A DNA stretch of 64,000 bases from Paenibacillus physcomitrellae (GTDB lineage: Bacteria > Bacillota > Bacilli > Paenibacillales > Paenibacillaceae), in assembly GCF_002240225.1 (NCBI RefSeq), contig NZ_CP022584.1:2046001-2110000 (forward strand). Reading direction: 5' to 3'. Under the pieces are notes generated by a model. The model had not been told where the DNA came from, did not search any database, and saw nothing but the letters and a program-made list of their open reading frames with translations. Shown here in pieces: positions 16,959-25,283 of this stretch. Made by a program: the position numbers and the translations under genes. The first letter of the stretch is position 1. Each line of letters starts with the position of its first letter.

Positions 16959-19900
16959 TTATTTGTACACCGTAAATCTCAGATCGCGGTTTCCTCCGCT
17001 TTCCGTGGACCAGGTGAGCCCGCCGTCCGTGGACAGCCGCTCATAACCTCCGGCGTACGTATTGTCATCGCTGTAGGCAAAACCGTACTTGTTGGTCGTT
17101 GAACCGTCCTCCAGCGTGCCGGGAGAGCGCAAAATGAAGCCATACTGTTTGTTTGTATCCAGTCCCGTCAAACGCGGATATACCGCATATGGCGCAGGCG
17201 CTCCCGGAATATTGTTCGGATTCAGCGCAGAACTGAACAGCTTTTTCACCGGATTTCCGTTTGAATCGAGTTCCACAACATCCACATAAAGCGTATCCTC
17301 CGGCACTTTACTCGCGTAACTTTCATACAGGTAAACGTCCAGCCTTGGCAGCTCCGGCTGCGTCAGCGTAAAGGTCTGCATCCGCTGCACGACGTCGCGG
17401 ATGTCCGAATAGGTCCATGAAGGCGCGCCGCTGTTGTCCTGGTCGATGACAAAACCAGTATTGTCCGGCACGTCATAAGCCGCGATCTCTGCAATCGAAG
17501 GGATAAACCGGGCTTTCTCCACATACAGCCGCAGCTTCGACGTGGATACCGCAGGGAAATCGAACACGCGGTTGTCGCCGAGCGTATATTCCTTTTTTAG
17601 ATCCTTGTAGGCAGAGCCGTCCCAATATTGCAGCGCATAGGTTTCAATCTGGAAACTTTGGCTGCCGGAACCGTATTCGCTGACCACGACCCGGTTCAAC
17701 TCCGTGCTTTCGCCAAAGTTGACTTCGATCCATTGGTTGTCAGCTGTGCCCCCTTCCGCGCTCCAGCGGGTGGCGACATCGCCGTCCGTTACCTTCGAAG
17801 CGTCAAAACCGGCTTCTGCGGACCAGGTTGAAGAGGCGACCGCTTCTTTGCCCAGTGCCAAATTTACAGGCGGCTGCGGCAGCGCCGATTCCTCTGCCGA
17901 TACCTTGACGATCATCGATTCTCCGGGCTGTAACGTGTGCGAATAGCTGCCGGAGAGCGTACCAAGCTTCGTATGGCTGTACAGCTCGGTCATGGTGTAA
18001 GCCGCGTCAGGATCAAGCCCGATATCCGCGGATGAGAACGAGACTTCAGCCGGATGGTTCATATCCCAGTTGGACAGGCCGACATAGCGGTCGCCGTTTG
18101 CATCCGTCAAATAAATCACGGCCGGAGCATGCTCCAGATGATGATAAAAGTTCGTCATCTGCACCGGCTTCGCCGCCAGACCTTTCTTGGCCAGCGCAAG
18201 AAGATCCGGATTCTGGACGATCATCTTCATCCGGTCCTCCGAAATGAACGGAACGTTATCACCAAGGAGCAGATGGCCACCGCCCATTACGACCGTCGTC
18301 GCTAGAAGTTTCGCTTCGTTCAGGGTCATGCTGTCAAACCCGTTAATGACATTTTGCGGGAACAGCATATCCGGATCATTGTAGTCATACAGCGTTCCGT
18401 TGGTCCACCAGGAAGCGGCGGTATTCAGCGCCTGCCGTTCGATTCCCGGGTAAGATTCCAGTCCGATCGTCGTATCAACGCCGGATCTTCTGCCGTGCGC
18501 GTAGCCCGATGGCATCAGCGGGGCAATCGATTCGTCGATAAAGACCGGGTGCGGAGCGCTCTCCAGCTCGTCGCGGATAATGCCCATGCCAATCCGGTAC
18601 GCCTGCATCCCGTTTTTGGACGAGTCATAAAACGCTCCGTCAGTCATGCCTAAATCAATAAAATCGAGTTTGGCATAATCGAAACCCGGCGTTACGTGGT
18701 ATCTGTGGATCACCCAGTGCAGGTAAGCCTGGCCCCCGGGATGCGTCGCATCAACGATATAAGTATTGATATAGGATTTGATCGGCTGGCCGCTTTCGTC
18801 CTTGAGCGCAATGTCCCTAAAGGTATAAGACGTCCCCGGCACAGTCGAATTCAAGTCGTCCCAGATCGCAAACGGCGCGGAATAGGTCCCGGCTTTCATG
18901 CCTTTCCCGTGCACATAATCGACGAACTGCTTCAGGCTCGGGTCAATGTCCTGCCCTTGGACCCCGCGATAGCAGCAGTCCAGGTTCATGTATTCATAAC
19001 CACGCGATTTCAAATGATCGGCAAAATAGTCCGTCATCGCATACATGGAGTCGGCCGACGAATAGTCGTAGTAGGCATACCAGGTGTTGAAACCCGTCGG
19101 CACATCCCCCGACCAGTCCAGCGTCGGCTCCGCTACGGTATAGGCCTTCCCGAAGGTCTCAAGGCCCGTACGGTAATCGTCAAAATAACCGAGGAAAAAG
19201 GAATCGGACGACACCTCCGTCCCGCTCTGCTTTCCGCCCGAGTTGTAGACGGAGAAGCCGGTCAGCGGACCGTTCATCGTTTCCGCCTGCCCTAAATGCT
19301 GCATGCTTTTCCATTTAAACGTGGTTGCCGCCCCGGCTACAAAGCCGTGTTTGCTCCAGTTGTCAAAGACGGAAGTGACCCAATAACTCGTTCCGTTAAA
19401 AGCGGTCCATTCCTCCGAGGAGCCGGGCAGACGTTCGTAACCGTTCTGGCTGCTGCCGAAGTCGTTTACAGGAGCAACGCCGAAATCGAAGTTATTCGTG
19501 TAAGGCGTCGTGTAAATCCGCTTGTCCGCGCCTGCTCCGATATCGAGGTTAAGCGCCGCAACCGGCTCCATCAAGTCGAGGCTCTGGCTTGTGCCGCTTA
19601 CGACCTTCATGTCCGCGAGCATATAAGGCAAATTCTCATAGAGTGAAAGGTTTAAAACGAGGGTCGAACCGGATGCAAGGGCGTTCGTAATCGTCAGCTT
19701 TTTCCCGTTGGATCCATAGCCATCGCTGCCGATCGAAGTCCAGGCCGCTGTTCGCGTGCCCTCGTCAAATGAACTGATGCGGCTTGTGCTGCCCGCCAGC
19801 CTGTAATCCGAGTAAAAATCCGACATAATCGTCGTATCCCCGGCTTTCAGATCCCCTTTCCCGTCGGACAAATCGTACGTCACGGTCAACAGGCCGTTAT

Positions 19901-20045
19901 CGGCCGTAACGATGTCCCCCGTTTGGATGACGGTTACCGGCACCGGCTCGGCGGCTAATACACTCCTGTCTCCTGGCATAAAACCGCCGGTCAGCAGCAC
20001 GGCTCCGACCGTGGCAAGCAGCAATCGGCGAATCCTTTTGTTCAT
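16959..20045 (-). CDS. Secreted GH27/36-like (alpha-galactosidase type) glycosidase with discoidin domain
   Basis: 1028 residues. A signal peptide (MNKRIRRLLL..., likely cut near 32) makes it extracellular. Residues about 40-310 form an N-terminal beta-sandwich, and 315-610 a TIM barrel of the clan GH-D type: GFNTWYAYYDY at its start, probable nucleophile D461 in YAKLDFID and probable acid/base D524 in RRSGVDTTIG. A beta domain follows, then an F5/8 type C (CBM32-like) domain at about 727-858 (NLALGKEAVASSTW...VTDGDVATRWSAE) and a C-terminal domain of unknown role. Family members remove alpha-linked galactose or related sugars; the substrate is not certain. It stands alone behind its own operator and cre-like site. 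Extracellular release followed by import through the next operon is inferred. Confidence 0.82.
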   Translation of the reverse strand: MNKRIRRLLLATVGAVLLTGGFMPGDRSVLAAEPVPVTVIQTGDIVTADNGLLTVTYDLSDGKGDLKAGDTTIMSDFYSDYRLAGSTSRISSFDEGTRTAAWTSIGSDGYGSNGKKLTITNALASGSTLVLNLSLYENLPYMLADMKVVSGTSQSLDLMEPVAALNLDIGAGADKRIYTTPYTNNFDFGVAPVNDFGSSQNGYERLPGSSEEWTAFNGTSYWVTSVFDNWSKHGFVAGAATTFKWKSMQHLGQAETMNGPLTGFSVYNSGGKQSGTEVSSDSFFLGYFDDYRTGLETFGKAYTVAEPTLDWSGDVPTGFNTWYAYYDYSSADSMYAMTDYFADHLKSRGYEYMNLDCCYRGVQGQDIDPSLKQFVDYVHGKGMKAGTYSAPFAIWDDLNSTVPGTSYTFRDIALKDESGQPIKSYINTYIVDATHPGGQAYLHWVIHRYHVTPGFDYAKLDFIDLGMTDGAFYDSSKNGMQAYRIGMGIIRDELESAPHPVFIDESIAPLMPSGYAHGRRSGVDTTIGLESYPGIERQALNTAASWWTNGTLYDYNDPDMLFPQNVINGFDSMTLNEAKLLATTVVMGGGHLLLGDNVPFISEDRMKMIVQNPDLLALAKKGLAAKPVQMTNFYHHLEHAPAVIYLTDANGDRYVGLSNWDMNHPAEVSFSSADIGLDPDAAYTMTELYSHTKLGTLSGSYSHTLQPGESMIVKVSAEESALPQPPVNLALGKEAVASSTWSAEAGFDASKVTDGDVATRWSAEGGTADNQWIEVNFGESTELNRVVVSEYGSGSQSFQIETYALQYWDGSAYKDLKKEYTLGDNRVFDFPAVSTSKLRLYVEKARFIPSIAEIAAYDVPDNTGFVIDQDNSGAPSWTYSDIRDVVQRMQTFTLTQPELPRLDVYLYESYASKVPEDTLYVDVVELDSNGNPVKKLFSSALNPNNIPGAPAPYAVYPRLTGLDTNKQYGFILRSPGTLEDGSTTNKYGFAYSDDNTYAGGYERLSTDGGLTWSTESGGNRDLRFTVYK

Positions 20046-20098
20046 ACTGGCTATCCCTCCCGCTTAAGATTTGAAATCATTTTCCAGTGTAGTTAAAA

Positions 20099-20112
20099 TG
20101 TAAGCGTTTTAC
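20099..20112 (-). promoter_or_regulatory. Candidate CcpA cre site upstream of the glycosidase gene
   Basis: Read on the minus strand, GTAAAACGCTTACA agrees with TGWNANCGNTNWCA at all but the first two positions. It sits one base from the direct-repeat operator on the promoter side, just as the cre at 16798-16811 does. A possible -10 TACACT lies at 20086-20091. Confidence 0.5.
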
Positions 20113-20113
20113 T

Positions 20114-20149
20114 ATTTAACGATGATTGGATTTCTTTCGTAACGGTTGG
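20114..20149 (-). promoter_or_regulatory. AraC-type direct-repeat operator upstream of the glycosidase gene
   Basis: Half-sites CCAACCGTTA and CCAATCATCG begin 20 bases apart. Sequence, spacing and placement relative to the cre site match the element at 16811-16846. Candidate binders are the YesN-type regulator (9625) and the AraC protein encoded next door (20206). Confidence 0.65.
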
Positions 20150-20205
20150 GTCTTCGCCCTGGGAGCTTGTCCAGTGGCTGGCATAGTGGCTCGTCTACTA
20201 GCTTG

Positions 20206-21042
20206 TCATCCGCTGCGGATTTTTCCCGGCGACAGGCCGAAGCATTTTTTGAACAGATGGTAGAAATGGCTTAGGTTATCAAAACCGGCCTCCAGCGAGA
20301 CTTCCAGGATAGAAAGCCGGGTAGTCAGCAGCAAATTTCTGGCATAACTGAGCCGGAGCTGATTGATGTAAGCCGTGGGGGTGGTCTGCAGGTATTGTTT
20401 AAAAATGCGGTTGAGATGGCTGACGCTTCGGTCCGCCAGCTCGTTCAGCCTTTCCAGCCCTGCGGTGAAGTTTTCTTTCTTCTGCATTTCGATGAGCAGC
20501 AGGTCGAGCCACTCCGGCAGCGTTCTGCCGTTTTCATCCCGGTAATCGTAATAAAAGTACGCGAGTGCCTCGGTCAGCAGGCTGCGGGCCGCCATCCGCG
20601 CTTTGGGTTTGTCCGTCGTCGTATACAGGTGCATCTGTCTTCCTTTGCGGCTTATGGCCTCCAGATCGGAAGACACAAGCCGGACTACAGGCGATTTCCG
20701 CCCTTCTTTCAGCTTCTGGGCAAAACCCGGGTTGCCGAAATAAGCAAACGCGTTCTCCACGATTTCCGGATAATAATTGACGTTCATAAACCGGCAGTCC
20801 TCGTGTCCCCAATAATCGTAGCCGTGGGTATCGCCGGGCCGGACGAACGCCATCGCCCCCGTCTCCAAAGGCTGCTCTTCCCCGTTGATCCGGTGGATGC
20901 ACCTGCCGGAGGTAACCAGGAACAGCTCGTAAAAATCATGGCTGTGCAGCGGATAGGCATGCTGAATCGAATGGACGATATGATAGTTCGACTGCACCTG
21001 GGCGTCGATCAGCGCGGCGGCGCGCAGAACGGGAATCTGCAT
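20206..21042 (-). CDS. AraC family regulator with N-terminal cupin sugar-sensing domain
   Basis: 278 residues. The N-terminal half is an AraC-type cupin (HSHDFYELFLVTSG, then MAFVRPGDTHGYDY). Residues about 180-275 hold the double helix-turn-helix, with ARNLLLTTRLSILEVSLEAGFDNLSHFYHLFKKCFGLSP as a classical signature region. It is transcribed away from the beta-mannosidase gene, so it probably controls that gene, itself, or the divergent glycosidase through a soluble sugar ligand. ATG 21042 follows GAGGAGGGGGGAAG. Confidence 0.88.
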   Translation of the reverse strand: MQIPVLRAAALIDAQVQSNYHIVHSIQHAYPLHSHDFYELFLVTSGRCIHRINGEEQPLETGAMAFVRPGDTHGYDYWGHEDCRFMNVNYYPEIVENAFAYFGNPGFAQKLKEGRKSPVVRLVSSDLEAISRKGRQMHLYTTTDKPKARMAARSLLTEALAYFYYDYRDENGRTLPEWLDLLLIEMQKKENFTAGLERLNELADRSVSHLNRIFKQYLQTTPTAYINQLRLSYARNLLLTTRLSILEVSLEAGFDNLSHFYHLFKKCFGLSPGKIRSG

Positions 21043-21087
21043 CTTCCCCCCTCCTCTTTCCGATCAAGTTCAAGTCAGGCAAATGAT

Positions 21088-21115
21088 AATATAGAACAAA
21101 AATTTACGCAAGCAA
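21088..21115 (-). promoter_or_regulatory. Possible promoter of the AraC regulator gene
   Basis: Minus-strand TTGCTT, 16-base spacer and TATATT lie 46 bases upstream of the start codon. A shifted reading TTGCGT-17-TATCAT overlaps it. Both hexamers are partial matches, so this is tentative. Confidence 0.35.
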
Positions 21116-21239
21116 TACAAGACGACCCGCAGCCGGAATGCTATGATCTAGCTGTTCTTGGCGGTTAGGATTAATCATTGCGAAGCCTGAGATACAAATA
21201 CAGTACAAAAATGAACAGCCGATATCAGGAGGAGATCAG

Positions 21240-23708
21240 ATGCGTTTGCTAACACTTAATGGGGTTTGGAAAATGAAGCGGACCGACGAAACGGAGTGGA
21301 ACAGCGCCGTCGTACCGGGATCTGTTTTTCAGGATTTGCTTGAGGCAGGCAAAATGGAGGACCCTTTCTTCCGCGACAATGAATACGACATTCTGGAGCA
21401 GACGAAATTTGATTACGAATACGAAAGAACCTTTCTTGTGGAACAAGGGGCGCTTGACCACGACGTTGTCCTGCTCCGCTGCGAAGGCCTGGACACGCTC
21501 TGCGAAATCAGGATCAACGGCAACCTCGTTCTTGAGGCCGATAACATGCACCGTACTTATGAACCGGATGTTAAACAGGTCCTGAAGCCCGGGGAAAATC
21601 ACATCCACGTCCTGCTCAATTCGCCGACCCGCTATGTTCTGGAACGGGACAAGGAGATGTACCTGTGCAGCTGCGCCGATGCGGTACCGGGCATCTCCCA
21701 TTTACGGAAGGCCCACAGCATGTTCGGCTGGGACTGGGGTCCGCAGCTGCCTGATTCGGGCATCTGGCGGGACATCGACCTGCGCGGCTACGACTTCGGG
21801 CGGATCGAGGACGTACTCGTTACGCAGCACCATACTGATGATCATGTCAGCCTGGAGATCCGGACGGACGTCCGCCAGTGGAGAGAAGCCGGCCTGCGGG
21901 TACGCATCGTGTTGAAGGCTCCGGACGGCGAAACATGGGAACATGAAGCAACCCTGGACGGTTACAGCGTCCTGCAGACGATCGGCGTTGACCATCCTGA
22001 GCTGTGGTGGCCGCACAATTACGGCAGCCAGCCGCTGTATGGACTGACCGTACAGGTGCTGAACGGAGACCGGGTCATCGACGACAAAACGATCCGCATC
22101 GGCCTGCGGACGCTGACGATCCGTCAGGAAGAAGACCAATGGGGCGAATCGTTCGAATTTGAAGTCAACGGCAAAAGCATCTTTGCCATGGGGGCCAACT
22201 ACATTCCGGAGGACAACGTTTTTGGAAGACTAAGCTTCGGGCGGTCTAAGAACCTGCTGCAGAGCTGCGTGGAAGCCAACTACAACTGCATCCGCATCTG
22301 GGGCGGCGGCTTTTATCCGGACGACCGCTTCTACGATTTGTGCGACGAATACGGGCTGATCGTCTGGCAGGATCATCTGTATGCCTGCGGCGCTTACGAT
22401 TTTAACGAAGCCTTTAAAGAGAACATCCGGCAGGAGACGATCGACAACGTCAAAAGGCTCCGCCATCACGCCTCCCTTGGCATCTGGAGCGGCAACAACG
22501 AGCTTGAATATGCGTGGGCATATTGGGGCTGGACGGAACGGTTCGGGGAGAAGCTGCGGGACGATTATCTGCTTCAATTCGAGCAATTTATGCCCGAGCT
22601 GAACCAATCGCTTGATCCGAACACCTTCTACTGGCGTTCTTCGCCTTCCTCGGCCGGCGGCCTGGACGACCCGAACAAGGAAAGCCTAGGCGATATGCAC
22701 TATTGGGACGTGTGGCATGGCCGGAAGCCGATTACGGAATTCCGCACGCTGTTTCCGAGGTTCATGTCCGAATTCGGGCTGCAGTCGTTTCCTTCGCTGA
22801 AAACGGTAGAGACGTTCACCCTGCCTGAAGACCGGAACATTTTCTCCTATGTCATGGAGGCTCACCAGAAGAACGGCACGGGCAATGAAAAAATCCTTTA
22901 TTATATCAGCGAATACTTTAAATATCCGAAAGACTTTGACTCGCTCCTGTATGTTTCGCAGCTGATCCAGGCGGAAGGCATGCGCGTCGGAGTCGAGCAT
23001 TGGCGGCGCAACCGCGGCCGGTGCATGGGGGCTATCTACTGGCAGCTGAACGACATCTGGCCGGGAGCCTCCTGGTCCAGCCTGGACTACTTCGGCAGAT
23101 GGAAAGCCACCCATCATGCGGCCAAACGGTTTTTCGCTCCGGTGCTCGCTTCGGCGTGCGAAGAGGGAACAACCGCTTCGCTGCACGTGACCAACGAGAC
23201 GCTTCACCCGGTCAGCGGGCGTTTGTCCTGGCGCCTGATGAACCACCGGTCCGAAGTGATCCGCAGCGGCGAAACGGAAGTGTTGGTGGAAGCCCTTTCT
23301 TCCAAGGAGGCAGCCAGCCTTGAGTTCAGCAAGGAGCTGGACAGCAAGCAGAAGCTCCGGCAGAGCTACCTGGAATTCGAATTTGCCGCAGCAGGACATC
23401 CGGTCAGCAGCGGTACTGTGCTGTTCGTGAAATCCAAACATTTCGACTATTTGGATCCGCAGCTCCAAGCAGAAGTAACAGAAGCGAACGATCGTTTCGT
23501 GATCGTGCTGCGCAGCCGGGCCTTCGCCAAATTTGTGTCGCTGGACCTGCGGGCGGCGGACGCACGGTGGAGCGACAACCTTTTTGACTTGTCCGCTTCC
23601 AAGCCGAAGTCGGTTACAGTCTTTAAAGACAGCTTGTCGGAGGCCTTAAGCCTGGAGGCTTTCAAGGAGCAGCTGACCGTCCGGAGCTTGTACGAAACGT
23701 ATGTATAA
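21240..23708 (+). CDS. GH2 beta-mannosidase
   Basis: 822 residues without a signal peptide, so cytoplasmic. Domains: N-terminal galactose-binding-like sandwich (1-180, with [20 protein letters not shown] typical of beta-mannosidases), an immunoglobulin-like domain (about 190-295), TIM barrel (about 300-600) and C-terminal sandwiches. Catalytic acid/base is E421 in WSGNNE and nucleophile E511 in [12 protein letters not shown]. It removes terminal beta-linked mannose, for example from imported manno-oligosaccharides. AGGAGGAGATCAG precedes the ATG. It is divergent from the AraC regulator. With the secreted GH27/36-like enzyme it suggests breakdown of a mannose-containing glycan such as galactomannan. 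Confidence 0.93.
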   Translation: MRLLTLNGVWKMKRTDETEWNSAVVPGSVFQDLLEAGKMEDPFFRDNEYDILEQTKFDYEYERTFLVEQGALDHDVVLLRCEGLDTLCEIRINGNLVLEADNMHRTYEPDVKQVLKPGENHIHVLLNSPTRYVLERDKEMYLCSCADAVPGISHLRKAHSMFGWDWGPQLPDSGIWRDIDLRGYDFGRIEDVLVTQHHTDDHVSLEIRTDVRQWREAGLRVRIVLKAPDGETWEHEATLDGYSVLQTIGVDHPELWWPHNYGSQPLYGLTVQVLNGDRVIDDKTIRIGLRTLTIRQEEDQWGESFEFEVNGKSIFAMGANYIPEDNVFGRLSFGRSKNLLQSCVEANYNCIRIWGGGFYPDDRFYDLCDEYGLIVWQDHLYACGAYDFNEAFKENIRQETIDNVKRLRHHASLGIWSGNNELEYAWAYWGWTERFGEKLRDDYLLQFEQFMPELNQSLDPNTFYWRSSPSSAGGLDDPNKESLGDMHYWDVWHGRKPITEFRTLFPRFMSEFGLQSFPSLKTVETFTLPEDRNIFSYVMEAHQKNGTGNEKILYYISEYFKYPKDFDSLLYVSQLIQAEGMRVGVEHWRRNRGRCMGAIYWQLNDIWPGASWSSLDYFGRWKATHHAAKRFFAPVLASACEEGTTASLHVTNETLHPVSGRLSWRLMNHRSEVIRSGETEVLVEALSSKEAASLEFSKELDSKQKLRQSYLEFEFAAAGHPVSSGTVLFVKSKHFDYLDPQLQAEVTEANDRFVIVLRSRAFAKFVSLDLRAADARWSDNLFDLSASKPKSVTVFKDSLSEALSLEAFKEQLTVRSLYETYV

Positions 23709-23735
23709 GCCGTGAACCTAATCCAGCCAAATCTG

Positions 23736-23772
23736 GCGGCCTTGATCCCTATATTTAGGGAATCAAGGCCGC
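23736..23772. terminator. Strong hairpin between convergent genes
   Basis: GCGGCCTTGAT-CCCTA, loop TATT, then TAGGG-AATCAAGGCCGC: 16 pairs with one bulge. It lies between the beta-mannosidase stop and the converging small-protein operon. No long T-run follows on the plus strand, so bidirectional termination is inferred from strength and placement. Confidence 0.6.
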
Positions 23773-23813
23773 TGAATAGGTTTTCCTGCGAAACTAAGAA
23801 AGTCCCGCGTTTC

Positions 23814-24176
23814 CTACGCTTTATTCTCCTGCTCCTGATAGGCCAGCTTATGGCCGTCTTCGAATCCTTGGGCAAAACCTGTGTTGAAGCCTTCCTGATA
23901 GGTTTCGTTGTAGCCCTCCTGATATAAAGCATTCGTATCGATGGAATGCTCTGCTGGTTGCTGCACCAGCGGCTGAACAACGGCCTTTCTTCCCCGGTGC
24001 AGGCTTCCTCTTCTTCTGCGAAGCTTTCTGCGGACCGTCTTCCCTTTACCCAGCTTCTTCTTGCGAAGCCAGACCGTACTCCGTCCAGTCCGTTTGGTCA
24101 GTCTGCGCTTGCGTATTTTGCCGCTGCTTCTTCTTTTGCGCAGTTTAACCGGTTTATTTGTTTTCTTTAAAGCCAT
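23814..24176 (-). CDS. Tag-only small protein: polybasic stretch plus repeated GY motifs
   Basis: 120 residues, no recognised domain. Residues 1-65 are extremely basic (KLRKRRSSGK, RRKLRRRRGS). After a short Pro/Gln linker, residues 85-113 carry tandem copies of a G-[YF/H] repeat (YQEGYNETYQEGFNTG, FAQGFEDG). Both parts resemble segments fused to glycosyltransferases in this window, but here there is no catalytic domain. It is last of four small genes (25153 to 23814) and starts three bases after the previous stop; GGAGGAAGATTAACCT precedes ATG 24176. A scaffold, adaptor or structural coat component is inferred; no function is known to me. Confidence 0.75.
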   Translation of the reverse strand: MALKKTNKPVKLRKRRSSGKIRKRRLTKRTGRSTVWLRKKKLGKGKTVRRKLRRRRGSLHRGRKAVVQPLVQQPAEHSIDTNALYQEGYNETYQEGFNTGFAQGFEDGHKLAYQEQENKA

Positions 24177-24179
24177 AGG

Positions 24180-24485
24180 TTAATCTTCCTCCTTCATTCC
24201 CTGTTCAATAGACGTAGCTGACTCAGCGTTAATCCAGGGCTTCGCCGGAACACCGGTATACTGCCGGTTCAGCTTAACCCCTGTAAGCAATGCGGCCATC
24301 GCTTGCTGGTACCGGGTCATCCGGTGGACCTCATGAGCAAGCAGCTCAGCGGTTTCTTCGGAATAGGACGAAACGTCGGCCAAGCTGTCCAGAATACGCG
24401 CCACTGCATTTTGGCTTCTGGAAATAGACATAATTAATTGAAGCTTGGCCTCTTGTTCCGTCGGCGGACGGTTCAAGAGCATCAT
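24180..24485 (-). CDS. Small helical protein of the spore-glycan locus, function unknown
   Basis: 101 residues, predicted mostly helical (SRSQNAVARILDSLADVSSY, HEVHRMTRYQQAMAALL), with no membrane segment and an acidic end (GMKEED). Its ATG overlaps the upstream stop (ATGA), which shows translational coupling with the Gly-rich small protein. I do not recognise a named family. Its place between three other small genes and the tag-only gene suggests a multi-subunit assembly. Confidence 0.65.
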   Translation of the reverse strand: MMLLNRPPTEQEAKLQLIMSISRSQNAVARILDSLADVSSYSEETAELLAHEVHRMTRYQQAMAALLTGVKLNRQYTGVPAKPWINAESATSIEQGMKEED

Positions 24486-24841
24486 TTTTCCTCATCTCCA
24501 AATCCTAATCCGCCCAGGCCTCCCAAACCTCCAAGCATGTCTCCGAATCCGCCCGAATCTCCAGCTCCGCCGGAAGTGGCCAGCACCGCCCGAAGGTTGC
24601 TGCACAATCCGTTCTCAAGCTTGGTTAATCCTTCGATGAGCTCCACCATCTGCTCATGGACGCCCAGCGGCTGACCCAGCTGGCTCTCATGATCGCTGAA
24701 GCTGCCTGCATGCAAATGGTTGAGCGTCCAGTTCCTCGTCTTCTCCGCTTCAAGGGCTTTTGCCTCAAGCATCATGGCTACGTTCCATTGAATTTTGGCT
24801 GCGGCATCCAATATGTTGATATAAGCGTGCTCCCTGCTCAC
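24482..24841 (-). CDS. Small helical protein with Gly-rich C-terminus, function unknown
   Basis: 119 residues. Residues 1-90 look helical (ILDAAAKIQWNVAMMLEAKALEAEK, then VHEQMVELIEGLTKLENGL). The end is Gly-rich with a GLGG repeat (GDMLGGLGGLGGLGFGDEEK). GTG 24841 follows GGAGGTGAGAAA. A Gly-rich flexible end is common in spore-coat and surface proteins, but that is only an analogy. It overlaps the next gene by 4 bases. Confidence 0.65.
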   Translation of the reverse strand: MSREHAYINILDAAAKIQWNVAMMLEAKALEAEKTRNWTLNHLHAGSFSDHESQLGQPLGVHEQMVELIEGLTKLENGLCSNLRAVLATSGGAGDSGGFGDMLGGLGGLGGLGFGDEEK

Positions 24842-24865
24842 TTTCTCACCTCCGAGATCCGGCTT

Positions 24866-25153
24866 CTACTCCTCTTCCGAACCTTTAAGCTCTGTCATTA
24901 CCTGCGTAAGGTTCTCGGCAATGGCTTCCTCCAGGTCCGCAATGGAGTTCAAATAAGCGATAATGCTTTTGTTTACGGAAGACGTACTTTCCAGCATTCC
25001 CTCAACACCTTCAAAATCCGGCTCTTCGTCCGGCAGCGCATGCACGATCTGTGCCATCCTGACCGTAATATGGCGTTCGGCATCGATGATACGGGCAAGC
25101 TGTTGGTGTGAATGCGCCATGTGCATCAGAATATCGGTAATCTTTTGATCCAC
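24866..25153 (-). CDS. Small acidic helical protein, function unknown
   Basis: 95 residues, helical and acidic (MAHSHQQLARIIDAERHITVRMAQIVHALPD, then SSVNKSIIAYLNSIADLEEAIAENL). It shares size and helical pattern with the two following proteins and may be a distant paralogue. GTG 25153 is preceded by GGAGGGG with an 8-base gap. It is the first gene of the small-protein unit and lies after a terminator, so it should have its own promoter. CATATGCTG at about 25225-25233 (minus) partly fits a SigK -10 but overlaps the terminator, so I do not rely on it. Confidence 0.65.
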   Translation of the reverse strand: MDQKITDILMHMAHSHQQLARIIDAERHITVRMAQIVHALPDEEPDFEGVEGMLESTSSVNKSIIAYLNSIADLEEAIAENLTQVMTELKGSEEE

Positions 25154-25203
25154 GTTGTTAGCCCCTCCATTTGCCCCGGACGCCCGGCGCTATAAACCAA
25201 AAC

Positions 25204-25240
25204 GCCCCGGCGTCCTACTGATTTCAGCATATGCCGGGGC
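25204..25240 (-). terminator. Terminator after the repeat-bearing GT2 gene
   Basis: Minus strand: GCCCCGGC, a 21-base loop, GCCGGGGC, then GTTTTGGTTT. It ends the GT2 transcription unit and isolates the small-protein unit that starts at 25153. Confidence 0.65.
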
Positions 25241-25283
25241 CACAATGTACGTTCCGCTATGACTCTTCGTCCAGGGGATAATT

